Origin: Eustoma russellianum
Taxonomy: Eukaryota > Streptophyta > Magnoliopsida > Gentianales > Gentianaceae
DNA length: 64,000 nucleotides
Assembly (NCBI GenBank): GCA_036186865.1
Contig: AP025055.1
Location: 6,765,731-6,829,730 of the forward strand
Reading direction: 5' to 3'
Below, piece by piece: positions 1-10,894 of this stretch; the first letter of the stretch is position 1; every line of letters begins with the position of its first letter. The position numbers and the translations under genes were made by a program. The notes beneath the pieces were generated by a model that was not told the origin of the DNA, searched no databases, and saw only the letters and a list, made by a program, of their open reading frames with translations.

Positions 1-235
1 TTGTGGTGTATATATGCAAAAGGTGTGATGATATATTCCACTTTCATTCTTAAAGTCTTAAACTGACTTATCTAGATATTTTGTCCCATCGTTTTTGTAA
101 CTCCAAACTGATTTTTCACTAGATTGATAAACTCCAGGAAAATTAGTTCTGCTTCTGATTTATGTTTCGTTACATACCCGCATGTGACCTTTGTGTGATC
201 ATCAACAACGGTAACAAACCATCTTGTGTCATTAT
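1..235 (-). mobile_element. Copia-E integrase fragment (left part)
   Basis: Reverse-strand translation gives a Ty1/copia integrase core: RWFVTVVDDHTKVT, then KHKSEAELIFLEF, and near the window edge IYHHTFCIYTPQ, which matches the conserved YTPQQNG region. Stops and shifts are present, for example after GQNI near position 73, so it is dead. It runs off the left edge. It is the downstream continuation of the Copia remnant at 3031-4240. The two halves are separated by the solo LTR at 236-3030, and the ATTAT duplication (231-235 and 3031-3035) lies inside the integrase frame. Confidence 0.85.
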
Positions 236-889
236 TGTGGTGCCCTCCTGAACCCTAGTATTGGAAACGATGCACCCGCCGTAGTTTATTACGAGAACTA
301 CAAGGCATCGTTCAAACTTCTTACACGTCAGAAATAACATAGAACTTTTTTTCCACAGAAACGATAATTAAGCGTTCGAATTCAATTTATAAATAATCAC
401 AATACAAATATAAATGAAATGTTTAGGACTGATGAAACTCAACACGTCAATCGAAAACCTAAAGTCTGACATAAATAAATATAAAGTCTATCAGAGTCCC
501 TAACCAGATAATGTCGAGTCTCCAAAATATCCCACAAGACTCACTCGTCCCAGCTAGCTTGGTCTGACCCGTCTTTTGCGAAAATATAATCAAACTCTAG
601 CTCACATGTGGAAGAAATGGTAGTAGGGGTGAGTGATTTAAAATCACCCGTAGGTTACCCATCTTTTCCCAGAAAGCATTCATACTTACAACAAATATAT
701 AAACATATAAAGAAAGCCACAACTGAAGCGTAAGATAAACACTCACTCGCACAATCAAATGCAATCCGTAACTTCATGATGCATGCTCCTTTTCACTATC
801 CTGTCACACGCATCAATATCAGTATCTCACACAACATGCTCATCTCTATCCATGATATGCTATGCATGTCCGGGTCCTATCACACGCTC

Positions 890-1085
890 TGTTTCGTAGA
901 GACAACGCTCCAAAGGATCACACGCATCTGTATCTTAGGGTCACATGTCCCGAAGGAAATTACACGCACCTGTATCGTAGGGTCACACCTCCCAAAGCAA
1001 TCACAAGCACCTGTATCGTGGGGTTACATGCCCCGAAGGGAATCACATGCACCTGTATCATAGGATCACACGCCCCAAAGAGATG
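890..1085. repeat. Minisatellite, about 41-42 bp unit, about 4.5 copies
   Basis: The word TGTATC(G/T)TAGGGT recurs at 929, 971, 1012 and 1053, each time followed by CACA..CCC.AA and a run ending CACGCACC. Copies differ by several bases. It lies inside the solo LTR; the Tekay-like LTR at 44,273-45,612 has a comparable short repeated motif (CATATTGACTATT) in its own body. Confidence 0.85.
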
Positions 1086-1257
1086 CAATACAATGCACGT
1101 GCCATGAATGCTTCATACGTTATTCGGCAAATCCACGCTCCTATATATACTCGCGTCCATACACTTGCATATATACTTGCATGTATACCTCCATTTTATT
1201 CTGGTGCATCCATACTCATGTATATACCCGCGCCCATACACGTGCATATATACCCCT

Positions 1258-1600
1258 ATTTTATTTTTATTATTATTCTTATTTATTTATTTTTTTATTT
1301 TTCCAATTATTTATTTATTATATTTTATTCTTTTTATTATTTATTATTGTATTTTTATTTACCCTTTTTTCTTGGTCAAACCCCCTATTTTCCCTGTTTT
1401 CTGTTTTTTAATGTTCATTTAGTAATTTATTATTTATTACTTTTGTTTTATTTTATTATTTTTTTCCTTCTATTATTTTATTATTTTTATTTATTAAATT
1501 TTTTCTTTCTCAGGTTCTGTTATTTATTTATTTCCTTACTGATTTTCAAAATTTTTTATTAAATAATTATTTATATTATACTATTATTATATTTCTTTTT
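1258..1600. repeat. T/A-rich low-complexity tract
   Basis: Almost entirely T and A with short TTTATTA-type words on the plus strand. Apparent open frames here encode only Phe/Tyr/Leu/Ile runs and are composition artefacts. It is part of the solo LTR. Confidence 0.8.
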
Positions 1601-2543
1601 TCCTTTTCTCTTTTTTCCTACCTTTCTGGACCTTTTCTCCATACCCGCCAGGGGCCCGGCCCAGGAGCACAGCCAGCGGCCCGTGGCCCACGTATCCTTT
1701 CTCTCTTTTTTTATTCGACCTGTCCCAATTCGCTGCAGACCATACCAAAACTGATCTGGTCCTGCCTGCCAGCCTTTTTTTTTCCGTACAGCTAGCCCAG
1801 ATTTCAACAGACCAGACCAGATTTCAGTAGACCATACCAGACCTGGTCTGGCTTACTAGTCCAGTCGTGGTCAGCTCCTGGTCGGGTCATAAAACCGGGT
1901 CAAGCCCTAAACCGGGTCAACCCCGACCAAACCTGGACCAAAATTTTTTTATTTTTTTATTTCTTTTAAAACATTAATTAAATTTTATTTTCTTCTAAAT
2001 TCAATAAAACCTTCAATTTAACTCCAATAAATTTCATTTCACCCATAGACACGCTGCACCCGACACTGGCAGCGCGTGGGCTCCCACCAGTGCTGTGCGT
2101 GTCACACACGCATCACTCATCCAGTCCTGTTTTCAATTTTCATTTAATTCTGACCTAATTTCCGGGCTACATTACCTATTTCTAATGTTATTCATGTAAT
2201 TTTCCATTTAATCGCATAAAAATATATTCTTTTTAATTATTTTCAAATTGCACGTTCAACACCATCGCACAAACAAATATACCAACATACACGTGATCAT
2301 CATTGAGCAACAAAAATAAGAAACATATACAATAACACATAATAAAAATTAAAGCAATATGACCCAAAACGCGAAGTGCGGGCAATCTGAGAGGAGGGGA
2401 AGGTGCCCTGTCTTTTTCGGTGAATTTCCTATGCAACTTTCTTCTCCCTCCTATGGCTTGGCGAATTCTTCATTATCGGGATAAGGTGGCCGATTTTTTC
2501 TTTTGTGTATGGTAGTAGGCTTTGAGTTTTTTGTGGATATATA

Positions 2544-2586
<43 letters not shown>

Positions 2587-2630
2587 GTGTGTGTGTGTGT
2601 GTGTGTGTGAGTGTGTGTGTGTGTGTGTGT
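2544..2630. repeat. Compound microsatellite (TG)n(GA)n(GT)n(GA)(GT)n
   Basis: Alternating GT, GA and GT dinucleotide runs with single interruptions, directly visible. Open frames over it on either strand give only CVCV/RERE or SHTHTH-type peptides. Located inside the solo LTR. Confidence 0.95.
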
Positions 2631-2798
2631 ATGTTGGGCGGATTAGGATTTTATTGGTGGTTAAACCTTCTCTTTTCTCCTTCCTTGATGGCTGTCGCTT
2701 GCTTGAAGGTTTTGAGGGGGAGAGACAGAAGAGAAAAAGTGTCATTTAAAATGTGGGGAAGAAAGAATGGGTAGGATTTGGTTTTTGGTTAATGTATA

Positions 2799-2808
<10 letters not shown>

Positions 2809-2855
<47 letters not shown>
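2809..2855. repeat. (TA)n microsatellite
   Basis: About 23 uninterrupted TA dinucleotides ending just before TGTAATTTCC, inside the solo LTR. Confidence 0.95.
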
Positions 2856-2858
<3 letters not shown>

Positions 2859-3030
2859 ATTTCCTAGTAGGTTTAGGAAATACATTTAACTAATCTACCT
2901 ATAACTAAATTATATTCAATGTTTTTCTATTCCAATCATTATAGTATTAGGATAACTTTTATCCCATCATAATTATTTTCTTGTTTTTTTTTCTTTATTT
3001 CTTTACATCCCACAACAGCGGGATGTAGCA

Positions 3031-4240
3031 ATTATATTAGTAACTCTAGAAAAGCCCTCCAAATATTAGAGTGTATTAGATTAAATGATTGAGTTATAGC
3101 GTACAACTTTACAAAATAACTAGTTTTTGTTTGTTTCTCTAACTATCAAATTGCACAAAAAACATCTTTAGGATCAACTTCTATCTATAATTTTGGCATT
3201 AGCCATTTCAAGTACACAAATTGGGCGTCTCAATCCTCTATGCTAAAGCAAAATCTGGTCACTACTGGATTGCACACTACTGCATAAATAGACTCTAGAT
3301 ATACTATCTTCTTTTTTAAGTTGTCTTTGTTTTCGGCTTGTAAAAGTAAAAGCTCATTTAACTTGCTAGCACTATCAATCACCTTCAACGTAGTATTTTT
3401 TTCCAAAAATAATAGTCAGATGATGAGAACCATGCAAAACAGTTATTATTTTGTGTTATCTTTTCTACTAATATCAAATTAAAATTCATTGTCAGATGAT
3501 GAGAACCATGCAAAACAATTATTATTTTGTGTTACCTTTTCTACTAATATCAAATTAAAATTCAGGCATTGTACATGTAGTACATCATATACAAATTATT
3601 TATCAGTTTATCTTAACTATTCCTTTTACAATGACTTGTATACATAATCCATTTGCTACCTTAACAGTCTTAGGATCAGAGAAAGATTCATAACAAACTA
3701 GGAGGTTCTATTATTAGTTATATGATCTGATGCTCATGAATCAATGATCCAAGAATGAAACTTATAGTTTGATATGTTACTTGCACTTGTTGCAGTAGCC
3801 TGTATAGGCGTTTTTATAGGCTTTTGATGTACTGTAAATTGTTGTTGACTTCACAGATGAAGAAGAGCTTCAATTTAACTTTGAGTAATTAATATTGAAT
3901 TCCCGTTTGCTGATCCAGTAGTATTGCAACTTCTTGTTGTATTAGCAACATGAGATTTTGGAGTTCTCCAAGTGTTATTGGTTGATCTTCATGGCCTTCC
4001 TTCCGTTTGCTTTCCATGCAACTTCTAAAACTCATCAATTAAATGTCTTGGCTTTCTACAATACCTACAAAAAACTCTTGTTTTATCATTTTGATTTGGT
4101 GTTCCAGATCTTCTAATTGCAAGAGCAGATGCTTGAGCATCCATATAAGTACATGTTTGAACTCTAGTACTGTCAATAGAAAGTTTATCAGTTAAAAAAG
4201 CGGATGCTTCAGTTTCCAAGATAGGTAAAGTCTCTATCAT
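3031..4240 (-). mobile_element. Copia-E gag end, protease and pre-integrase remnant
   Basis: Read on the minus strand from 4240 down. At 4025-4240 there is a gag tail with a degenerate zinc knuckle (CRYCRKPRHLIDEF). Near 3715-3750 comes the protease signature WIIDS*ASDHITN, with a stop (TGA) where the conserved glycine should be. Then VLHVQCLNFNL and QNNNCFAWF, matching the VLHVPNLSFNL region. At 3100-3280 the gag_pre-integrase region appears as FVYLKWLMPKL...DPKDVFCAI..LEKQTKTSY, then FNLIHSNIW and SRVTNI up to the solo LTR. Many stops and frameshifts mark an old element. A 76-bp internal duplication (3415-3563) adds to the decay. No LTR was found for it. Confidence 0.8.
3415..3563. repeat. 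76-bp tandem duplication in Copia-E
   Basis: Two adjacent copies starting GTCAGATGATGAGAACCATG at 3415 and 3491, differing by only about two bases. They duplicate part of the protease to pre-integrase coding remnant. Confidence 0.93.
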
Positions 4241-5153
4241 GAGTTTGTTTTTCTATTTTATTTATGTCTTATCTAAAAAAATGCTATTTTCAGACCAGAC
4301 AAAGGTTTTGACCCAAGTATTCTGCTTCTTACAACACCAAAATTCTTATGTAAGCCGGCGAATAATCTGAAAATCATTTTTGTTTCTATTATGTTCTTAT
4401 AAAGATGATCATCAACTTGATAAGTCCATTGGTTTATCTCAAATACATCAATATGTTACCAAATTCTAATCAACTATGTATAATATTTACTAACTGGAAT
4501 ATCAACTTGTTTTATTTTTTAAGTTATGCTTCAAGTCTATACAATTTAGATTTATTTTTTAAGTTATGTAACATCGACCTAATCAGCCAAAGAATGACTA
4601 TACTGCTTTCAAACTTCTGAACCCTAAATTTTGGATCTTTACTGGTAGGAATGACATCATCTACAAGGAGATATAGTCCTCATATTCTATACCAATAGTG
4701 AACATCTAAACTGCTCTAAACCATGATATGTAATTATTACCAATAAGTATTTGATTTGTAATAATATGAGCCCTATCCAAAAATGAAGCAGAGGAAGCAT
4801 TAGATCATACTCCTAAAGCATAGTCATGGAAACAAATTCGGGTCACAAAGGCAGTGGATTTGACCAATTAACTAAGCAGCTAGTTCATGCCCCTTAGGCC
4901 ACCATCAGTGACTGTCATGGACTGCCTAACTATAATGTACAGACTAAGGAACTACGGCACCAAAGAACTTGATGTTTAGAAGTGAGTTTCCAGATGAACC
5001 CATGGGAGAACAGAGGTATGGAATCAGTTAAACTGTTAACTAAAGCAGCTCATACGAAGAGGTCATCACACTACATACTTAAAATAACCTCTCTAGCAAA
5101 AACATCCACCTATTTGGACTAGATACACAACATGAATTACATCATTTGGCACA
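4241..5153. other. Intergenic, no recognisable feature
   Basis: AT-rich DNA between the Copia-E gag tail and the stop codon of the DnaJ gene. Part may be decayed gag or LTR of Copia-E, but no convincing frame was seen. The part next to 5154 presumably holds the 3' UTR and poly(A) region of the DnaJ gene, read on the minus strand. Confidence 0.5.
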
Positions 5154-8100
5154 TTATATATATGTTGGAACTGATGCTGGATCAAGCTCCCAGCAACCTG
5201 TCAAACAGCCTCCTTTCTCGGTAGTCAGCTGAAAGGCGGGTATTTGATGTGAAAATCTAGCTACATCCTTTACCTGTATATCTATTGAACCAACGCTCGA
5301 TCCATTCTTTCTTGTAGATTTAAAGACAGACTTGTAATTCTTAAGTTGAGCCAAAGATGAAACCTTAATAAACCCCTCACGTCTACCGATTATCTCCACT
5401 ACATCATACTCAGAGTTCCCAGGTTCAGATGACAGAAGTTGAACATCCTCACTTTTAACAAGTGCCCAAACCTGTTTCTCCTCGGGGTAGATTTCAAACA
5501 CTCCCTTTTTACTGGGTTTCACATCCAACAAATGTGAAAAGCAACCAGGTTCAAAAATATGAACCGTCTTTTGAACTTTAAAAGTTCCACAGGCAGACTT
5601 TTCACCCTTGGCATTTCCCAAGCATGATTCCAGCATAGCAACATGCAATTTTAATGGGGAGGGTACAATTTTCGTTATCTTTCCATACATATTGGGCAGC
5701 TTATCCTCTGAGTTATAAAGTGCCCATAACTGTCCCACAGCAAACTTCCCTGCAGACCGTCGAAAAGAGAAGTCATGGAACGATTCTTGTGAGCCACAGC
5801 TGCTGGATAAACCAGCATAATCAGATCTTGCACTTCTCTGACTAAGGTGAACCACCTCAGTTCTTGATGACAAGAAATCCAGTCTACTACTGATTTCTTT
5901 GACCTTGGTGACTCTAGCAGATCCCTTCTGAGCTGAAGATGGACTACCACTGGTTCTATTCTCCTTTCCAGGAGTACTTAATCCCCTGGGAGACTTCCGA
6001 AGGCCCGATGCCGCTCCACCATAACAGCTTTTACTGAAAACCACATCAGACGTTCTTTCTGTTGCCATATTCTCGGGCACTATGGAGGCATACGGGTTTT
6101 TAGCATCTGCCACTTGTTCTAAAGGAAGGGATGCAGTATCAAGCTCAAAACTTCCAGCAGGTACACCAACTCTTTCCTTGCCGTTCATTTTGAAAGAAGG
6201 GACCCTATGAGAGAACCTAAATACTTCATTTGGCAAAATAGAAATTGGTGAACAGCTTTTGTTATGATGAAACAAGCTTATGAAACCTGTCACCTTTTCC
6301 AAGAAAACAACTTCAATTCCAGCATCCTCCGTGAATTCTGAGAGGACCTCCACAAAGTCATAAGCATACTTTTTCGGACTTCTATGCTTGCTGACCCAAT
6401 CGGTATTCCAATCCTTAAAGAGCGCCCAGGTCTCCCCTATTCTCGGATATACCATAAAAGAACCTTTTTTCCTATGAATAGCATCATCAATTGGATGCGA
6501 GAATGCAAAACGGCCTTGGGTGTTAACAGAACCACATTTATATTTTCCACAGCTAACAGGTAAATCCCTTTTGCTCCAAGCCTCGGCAAATGCATCATCT
6601 GGTTCATGCTCTAGCCAAGTGATCTTCACCTTGAATGGGTTGGAGCGCACCTCCTTTATCTTTGCATAATATCTTGGCATGCCTTCTTTGTCATAGCAAG
6701 CCCAAAATTGACCAACATTAAAACAGCTTTCTGCTCTATCCTTGTCAAAATTGTAAAATTCTGGATCGGGACAATCATAGGTCTTGGTGTCTTCATCGTC
6801 CTCAGAAAAAGATTCTGAATCTGAATCAGAAATGACATCCAACCCTTGAGCACCATCATCTTGCTCTTCAGATAGGTTGCTGCTCATCTTAGTTTTGCCA
6901 GAAGTTGCATTCGTTTCTTGTGATTTTCTATCAGAAGCCGGACTTCCCTTCCTTTCTTCTTTACTGCCACAAAATGATTTGTCATCCCGGGACCTCTTTG
7001 GAGGGCGCTCAAAGTCATCATCGTCACCTTCACTTTCAATGAAGGATACGCCATGCCTTCTGCGAGAAGATCTCCTAGGCTGATGGAAACTGTTAACACC
7101 ATGATCTTCTTCTGCTGTAACATTTGACTTAATCTCCTCCCTAATGATTTTTTGCAAGCCTGGACCATGAGAGGTGTCACAACTTTCACTATATTTAGTA
7201 TATATCTGTCTACGCCTTTTCCTTCTGTTGTTTCCATTATTTTGTGCAGGCCTCCTATGGTCCACATTAGGGGGTTCAACTCCATCCGTTCCAGCAGCCG
7301 TGGAGCTAGCGCCACCAAAGTTTGCACTATATCTCGTGTTCAAAGGCTTAAAACCTGTAGTAACTTTCTCTTTTGTTTTATCCTTTTCTGAAAAAACTGC
7401 AGGTAGGATTCTTTTTGATGTTGCAGGCATACCTTGGGAAGTATCTGGATGCTGGTTATCAAATCTGCAGGGCATCCCATGATTTGAAGATTGCGGTTGG
7501 TTGTTAAATCTTGATGGTACATCTTGCGAAGCTGCTTGAGTCTGGGATGTTGATCTTGAAGGTACAGGAACACCTTGAGAAGTAGCTTGAGTGTGGTTAG
7601 TTCCTAGTGGAACTCCAATATCAGCAGGAAAATCTCTGTTGCAACACTGGCAGGTAACCTTCATGCCTACATTATTTCTGTGGTACAGGAAGCTTACTTT
7701 ACAAAATGGACAGCGTGTCCAGGAAGCTTGCTGAGTGATGGTGACATTAAAGTGAGTCGTTTTTTGATAATTCCGAACAGTGCACTGAGCAACACAAGCA
7801 TCTTGCTTGCTTTTGTTTACTCCATTTTGTTTCACAGTTGTAGGAATCTTGCTACACTGGTTACGTGGATTCTTGGCCTGAACAGAACTAAACAAATCTG
7901 CAACCTTCTTGTCATAGATGGCCTTTTTGCCACGATCTGAAAGTACTAAATTTGCCTCTCCAATCATCTTAAAAGCCGCTTCAGCACCAGGAAATTGGTT
8001 TTTATCAGGATGGAGGACAAGAGCAAGTTTTCTGTATTGTTTCTTGATGGAAACTTCATCAACCATTCTTTCTAGTTGAAGAATGCTGTACCAATCTTTC

Positions 8101-8294
8101 TCAGACCCCAAAATCGGGCTTTGAGCTGAACAGTGGACATTACATACAGCGAGCAATTGGCTAATGTTCTCAAGAGCTGGAAAAAGTTGGTGTGCCTTCA
8201 TCGCCATCTTCCGAGCCCCATCAAAGTCACTATTTCGCAACCTCTTCTGAGCTAATTCTTTGGCTCTGATGGCCTCATCTTTATTGCATTCCAT
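5154..8294 (-). CDS. DnaJ (type III J-protein) with zinc ribbon and two DUF3444 domains
   Basis: Single-exon frame of about 1,046 residues. It opens with an N-terminal helical segment (MECNKDEAIRAKELAQKRL) typical of this plant family. The J domain follows at about residues 67-130, with the Hsp70-activating HPD at 95-97. A zinc-ribbon-like pair of cysteine knuckles (CPFC at 195-198, CQCC at 215-218) comes next, then a long low-complexity basic/acidic linker. There are two DUF3444 modules, about 505-720 (CFNVGQFWACYD) and about 850-1040 (FAVGQLWALYNS), each ending with a FSH.(V/I)P(S/A)F element. J-proteins recruit and stimulate Hsp70; the role of DUF3444 is not established. I chose the second of two adjacent ATGs (8292-8294) because family members begin MECNK; an in-frame ATG lies farther up at 8339. 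A 3' splice-like TTGCAG at 8385-8390 suggests a 5'-UTR intron. No disruption is seen, so it is probably functional. Confidence 0.93.
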   Translation of the reverse strand: MECNKDEAIRAKELAQKRLRNSDFDGARKMAMKAHQLFPALENISQLLAVCNVHCSAQSPILGSEKDWYSILQLERMVDEVSIKKQYRKLALVLHPDKNQFPGAEAAFKMIGEANLVLSDRGKKAIYDKKVADLFSSVQAKNPRNQCSKIPTTVKQNGVNKSKQDACVAQCTVRNYQKTTHFNVTITQQASWTRCPFCKVSFLYHRNNVGMKVTCQCCNRDFPADIGVPLGTNHTQATSQGVPVPSRSTSQTQAASQDVPSRFNNQPQSSNHGMPCRFDNQHPDTSQGMPATSKRILPAVFSEKDKTKEKVTTGFKPLNTRYSANFGGASSTAAGTDGVEPPNVDHRRPAQNNGNNRRKRRRQIYTKYSESCDTSHGPGLQKIIREEIKSNVTAEEDHGVNSFHQPRRSSRRRHGVSFIESEGDDDDFERPPKRSRDDKSFCGSKEERKGSPASDRKSQETNATSGKTKMSSNLSEEQDDGAQGLDVISDSDSESFSEDDEDTKTYDCPDPEFYNFDKDRAESCFNVGQFWACYDKEGMPRYYAKIKEVRSNPFKVKITWLEHEPDDAFAEAWSKRDLPVSCGKYKCGSVNTQGRFAFSHPIDDAIHRKKGSFMVYPRIGETWALFKDWNTDWVSKHRSPKKYAYDFVEVLSEFTEDAGIEVVFLEKVTGFISLFHHNKSCSPISILPNEVFRFSHRVPSFKMNGKERVGVPAGSFELDTASLPLEQVADAKNPYASIVPENMATERTSDVVFSKSCYGGAASGLRKSPRGLSTPGKENRTSGSPSSAQKGSARVTKVKEISSRLDFLSSRTEVVHLSQRSARSDYAGLSSSCGSQESFHDFSFRRSAGKFAVGQLWALYNSEDKLPNMYGKITKIVPSPLKLHVAMLESCLGNAKGEKSACGTFKVQKTVHIFEPGCFSHLLDVKPSKKGVFEIYPEEKQVWALVKSEDVQLLSSEPGNSEYDVVEIIGRREGFIKVSSLAQLKNYKSVFKSTRKNGSSVGSIDIQVKDVARFSHQIPAFQLTTEKGGCLTGCWELDPASVPTYI

Positions 8295-9714
8295 CATCAA
8301 AACAGGTAGAAATGTCAAATATTCTGGTCCACCTTGCAAACTTCACTCCACTGAGGGCTAGACTCCAACTGCATCCCCAACAGACTGCAAATCAGAATAT
8401 GAAGACATACTAATCAGTTCAAATTGCCAACTAAGAGTTACTAATTTTCTAGTGCTTTCATAAAGCAGAGAACATGGGAGTCAATTTCCAATTTGGCAAA
8501 TATCAGTGAATTTCATGTCACTCTAAGCAAAGTAGCAAATTAACATCATATCGAACAACAAGAAACTAAACAAGCAAAAAATCATTTAGTGCCAACAAAC
8601 TAAAAACCATTACAAGAGTAGAACAACACTTGAACAGTGGGGCATATGGTACACAACAACACGCAGGGAAACAAACAATCCACATAACTTACCCCAACTA
8701 ATACACATGAGACTTGAGATAGTTGCTGAGAACAAAATCAGGACTACCATAGAGCTTCAAAAGATTAAGTCTTTCACAGCTCATATTAACCAGGATAAAG
8801 CAATGAAATTGGTGGGAAGTTTTACCTAGAGTTTAACAAGCTAAAAAGAGCCTAGGCGGATTGCTCAAAGCATCAAAAGCTTGAACTTTTCGTTTCTCAT
8901 ACAAATCAAACGATAATGAAACTAATACAAAAATAAAAATGAAACCACTAAAGCACAATTTAGTGGTCTAAACTTAACTGGACCAATTTAGAGAAGAAAA
9001 CTCAGTTCCCAGCTCGCAAACCCCAATACAATCAAGTGAAAACAAGTAAGAAAACAAAGCAAATTTTCGTGTTGGTAAATGAATGCAGAACCAAAATACT
9101 AAATGTCACTCCGTCTAAACCTCAGAAAAAGGAAGCACAAGCATTTCGTAAGAACTAAAAGGAGCCTTTGGAGAACCCATGGGAGCAAAACGCAATCAAA
9201 CCTATAAGCCAGAATTAAGAAGTAAAAAAAGAATAAAAATACACCATTTTCAGTCATTCCATCAAACAAAAATGTGAATTTGAAGTGTCCGAAAAAAACA
9301 CACCCCTATCTCGTTTTGGGTTGACAGGAATCAACAACCAATAGGGAAAAAAGCATAATGCTAAAGAGAGGGGTTCTTCAAGGGGCAAAAATATTTGAAA
9401 TTTGTCGAAGTTTTTGAGAGAGGGAGTTGACAGCGGGAAAATACAGTGAAAATATTTGGCGGGAGAGGCTGAATCTGAGAATTGAGGAGGATCCCTTCTC
9501 AAAATTTTGGTTTGCCCTAAAAGAATGGGGAACTATTGATTTAACTAGTGGGCAGGAGGACAGCACTCTGACTAGACCGTATCTTTTGTGTCCAAATAAG
9601 GTTGTTCTAGACACTTCTAAGATGTAAACGAATCGAGCCGAGATGATGATGTTGATATACTTTCACTCGATTTATTTAAAAATTGATCAAAGTTCAAACA
9701 TAAGTTCAGATAAT
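8295..9714 (-). promoter_or_regulatory. Presumed 5' UTR with intron and promoter of the DnaJ gene
   Basis: Upstream of the DnaJ start on the minus strand. TTGCAG followed by TCTGTTGGGG (exon from 8384) looks like an intron acceptor. Several GT(A/T)AG-like donors lie upstream, near 8690 and 8826. On the minus strand 9250-9450 is CT-rich, as plant 5' UTRs often are. Short open frames here (for example 9254-9502) have no recognisable domain. The Tat element begins at 9720, so the proximal promoter abuts a retrotransposon LTR. The transcription start is not determined. Confidence 0.4.
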
Positions 9715-9719
9715 ACGAT

Positions 9720-10473
9720 TGATGAAGCCGGATCTTCACCAAGGGTCTAAGATGACCTCAAATAAACGTCGTCAGTTGATTGTAGAGAACTACTGGAATA
9801 GCTTCCTGAAAATCCTGCACAAGGAAACAGAAATCAGAGGACCCAGGGGTGTGACCCCGGGTAAAATCCTCCGACGCTCAAGTCAGTTTGAGTCATTCTC
9901 ACTGAGTTATAATTTTGTCTGTAGAATTAGGGAATTCTCACAGTTCTTAGCTAATGAGAGAAGTCGGGTGTATTTTCTCAGGGAGAGATGAAAATGTTTC
10001 CCTTTGTCCTTTGCCTCTGACAAAGAATGAGACGCTTGCTTTGTGCAGAAAGCCTATGACACAGTAGGTCTGCTGATGTGACTAGTAGGTCTGCGGATGT
10101 GACTAGTAGGTCGGCTGACATGACCTTGGCGTGTACAGGCTAAACAGCCCGACGTGTACTCTTTCTTTGAACTGCACTTCCGCTTGATGGTCCCGCAATG
10201 TAATGTTGTGTTTGATTCCTTCGCCGAAGTGCAAAACCAAGCTTTCCGAAGTGCAATCTAGCCGAAGTGGTCTGAAGCGTAACACAAGCTGAAGTTGAGG
10301 TTGAAGTTGGATGCCGAGGTGCAACCCTTATAGCATATTCTTCAGTAATAAAATGGATGCTATGCGATACAGCCGAAGTGCAGTCAAGCTGAACAGCAAC
10401 GCCTAGGTGCCGAACTGTGGGAGTTATGTTGTTGACTGTTGTTGACTAACAGACGATCATTCTTGGTTTATCA
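9720..10473 (-). repeat. 3' LTR of the Tat element
   Basis: 754 bp, TGATGAAGCC...GGTTTATCA on the plus strand; near-copy of 18329-19083. It contains repeated words such as GACTAGTAGGTC(T/G)GC and CCGAAGTG. The PPT lies just inside it at 10474-10486. Confidence 0.93.
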
Positions 10474-10777
10474 TTTGCCCCCAGATTTTGTGTGGCCAAT
10501 CTGATCTGTGAGGGCAGACAAATCTTATCTTGAAGATATTGATGACGTGTCCATCATTAATTGGGCAGTTATCCTCTTAACTGCGTCGTAACTCCCACTA
10601 ATGGCGTATTTAATCCCCATAATTGAGTTGTTATCTTCCTCTTAATACCAGCGTCAGTTCCAACGCCCCATAATTGCTTTTTTGACGGTTTCAATAATCG
10701 AGAAAAAGGGGGGAAAGCTGAACCGTCACCCCTTTTTGAATTTCAAATGAAAAGTTATAACTTTTCATTTTCCTTCT

Positions 10778-10785
10778 TATAAATA
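10778..10785 (+). promoter_or_regulatory. TATA box for the Tat antisense gene
   Basis: TATAAATA followed about 30 bp later by a CT-rich leader (near 10805-10880). This leader resumes after the nested solo LTR at 13953, leading to the ATG at 14017. It is oriented opposite to the element itself, as expected for an antisense gene with its own promoter. Functional use is inference. Confidence 0.5.
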
Positions 10786-10894
10786 TGGACACTTGCCCTA
10801 ATTCTTTCTTCTTCCTTTTCCTTTGTTCTGCACATCGCTACTCTGCTTTTCTGGTTTTATTCTTCATCTTCAAAGCCTATCTCCGTCCCTACTC

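Larger units (their letters stand above)
236..3030 (-). mobile_element. Tekay-like solo LTR inserted in Copia-E
   Basis: The segment starts TGTGGTGCCC and ends GGATGTAGCA on the plus strand, giving TG...CA termini. It is flanked by the 5-bp direct repeat ATTAT (231-235 and 3031-3035). On the minus strand it begins TGCTACATCCCGC and ends ...CTAGGGTTCAGGAGGGC, close to the LTR end at 45,612 (CTAGGGTTCGGGACGGG), which resembles Tekay/Del chromovirus LTRs. No internal coding domain is visible, so 2,795 bp is read as a solo LTR. It holds a minisatellite (890-1085), T/A-rich DNA and two microsatellites. The host Copia integrase reads on across the site (SRVTNI on one side, DTRWFVT on the other). 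Lineage is inference; the boundaries are well supported. Confidence 0.82.

Noticed and set aside
890..1085. Regular repeats that might suggest a CRISPR array
   Set aside because: Repeats are directly adjacent and diverged with no unique spacers, in a plant LTR; it is a minisatellite. The same applies to the array at 16716-17160.
1047..1562. 171-codon hydrophobic open frame, membrane-protein-like
   Set aside because: It is translated T/A-rich low-complexity DNA inside the solo LTR; Phe/Tyr/Leu/Ile runs reflect composition only.
2473..2774. Open frames over 2473-2745 (minus) and 2547-2774 (plus)
   Set aside because: They consist of Ser/His/Thr or Cys/Val/Arg/Glu runs from the microsatellite; no protein is likely.
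242..3060. GCCCTCC at 242-248 and 3054-3060 as a 7-bp target duplication
   Set aside because: The ATTAT duplication with proper TG...CA ends at 236 and 3030 explains the insertion and restores the Copia frame better.
5675..7573. Several 60-147 codon frames overlapping the DnaJ gene
   Set aside because: Shadows of the 1,046-codon frame in other frames, with no independent support.
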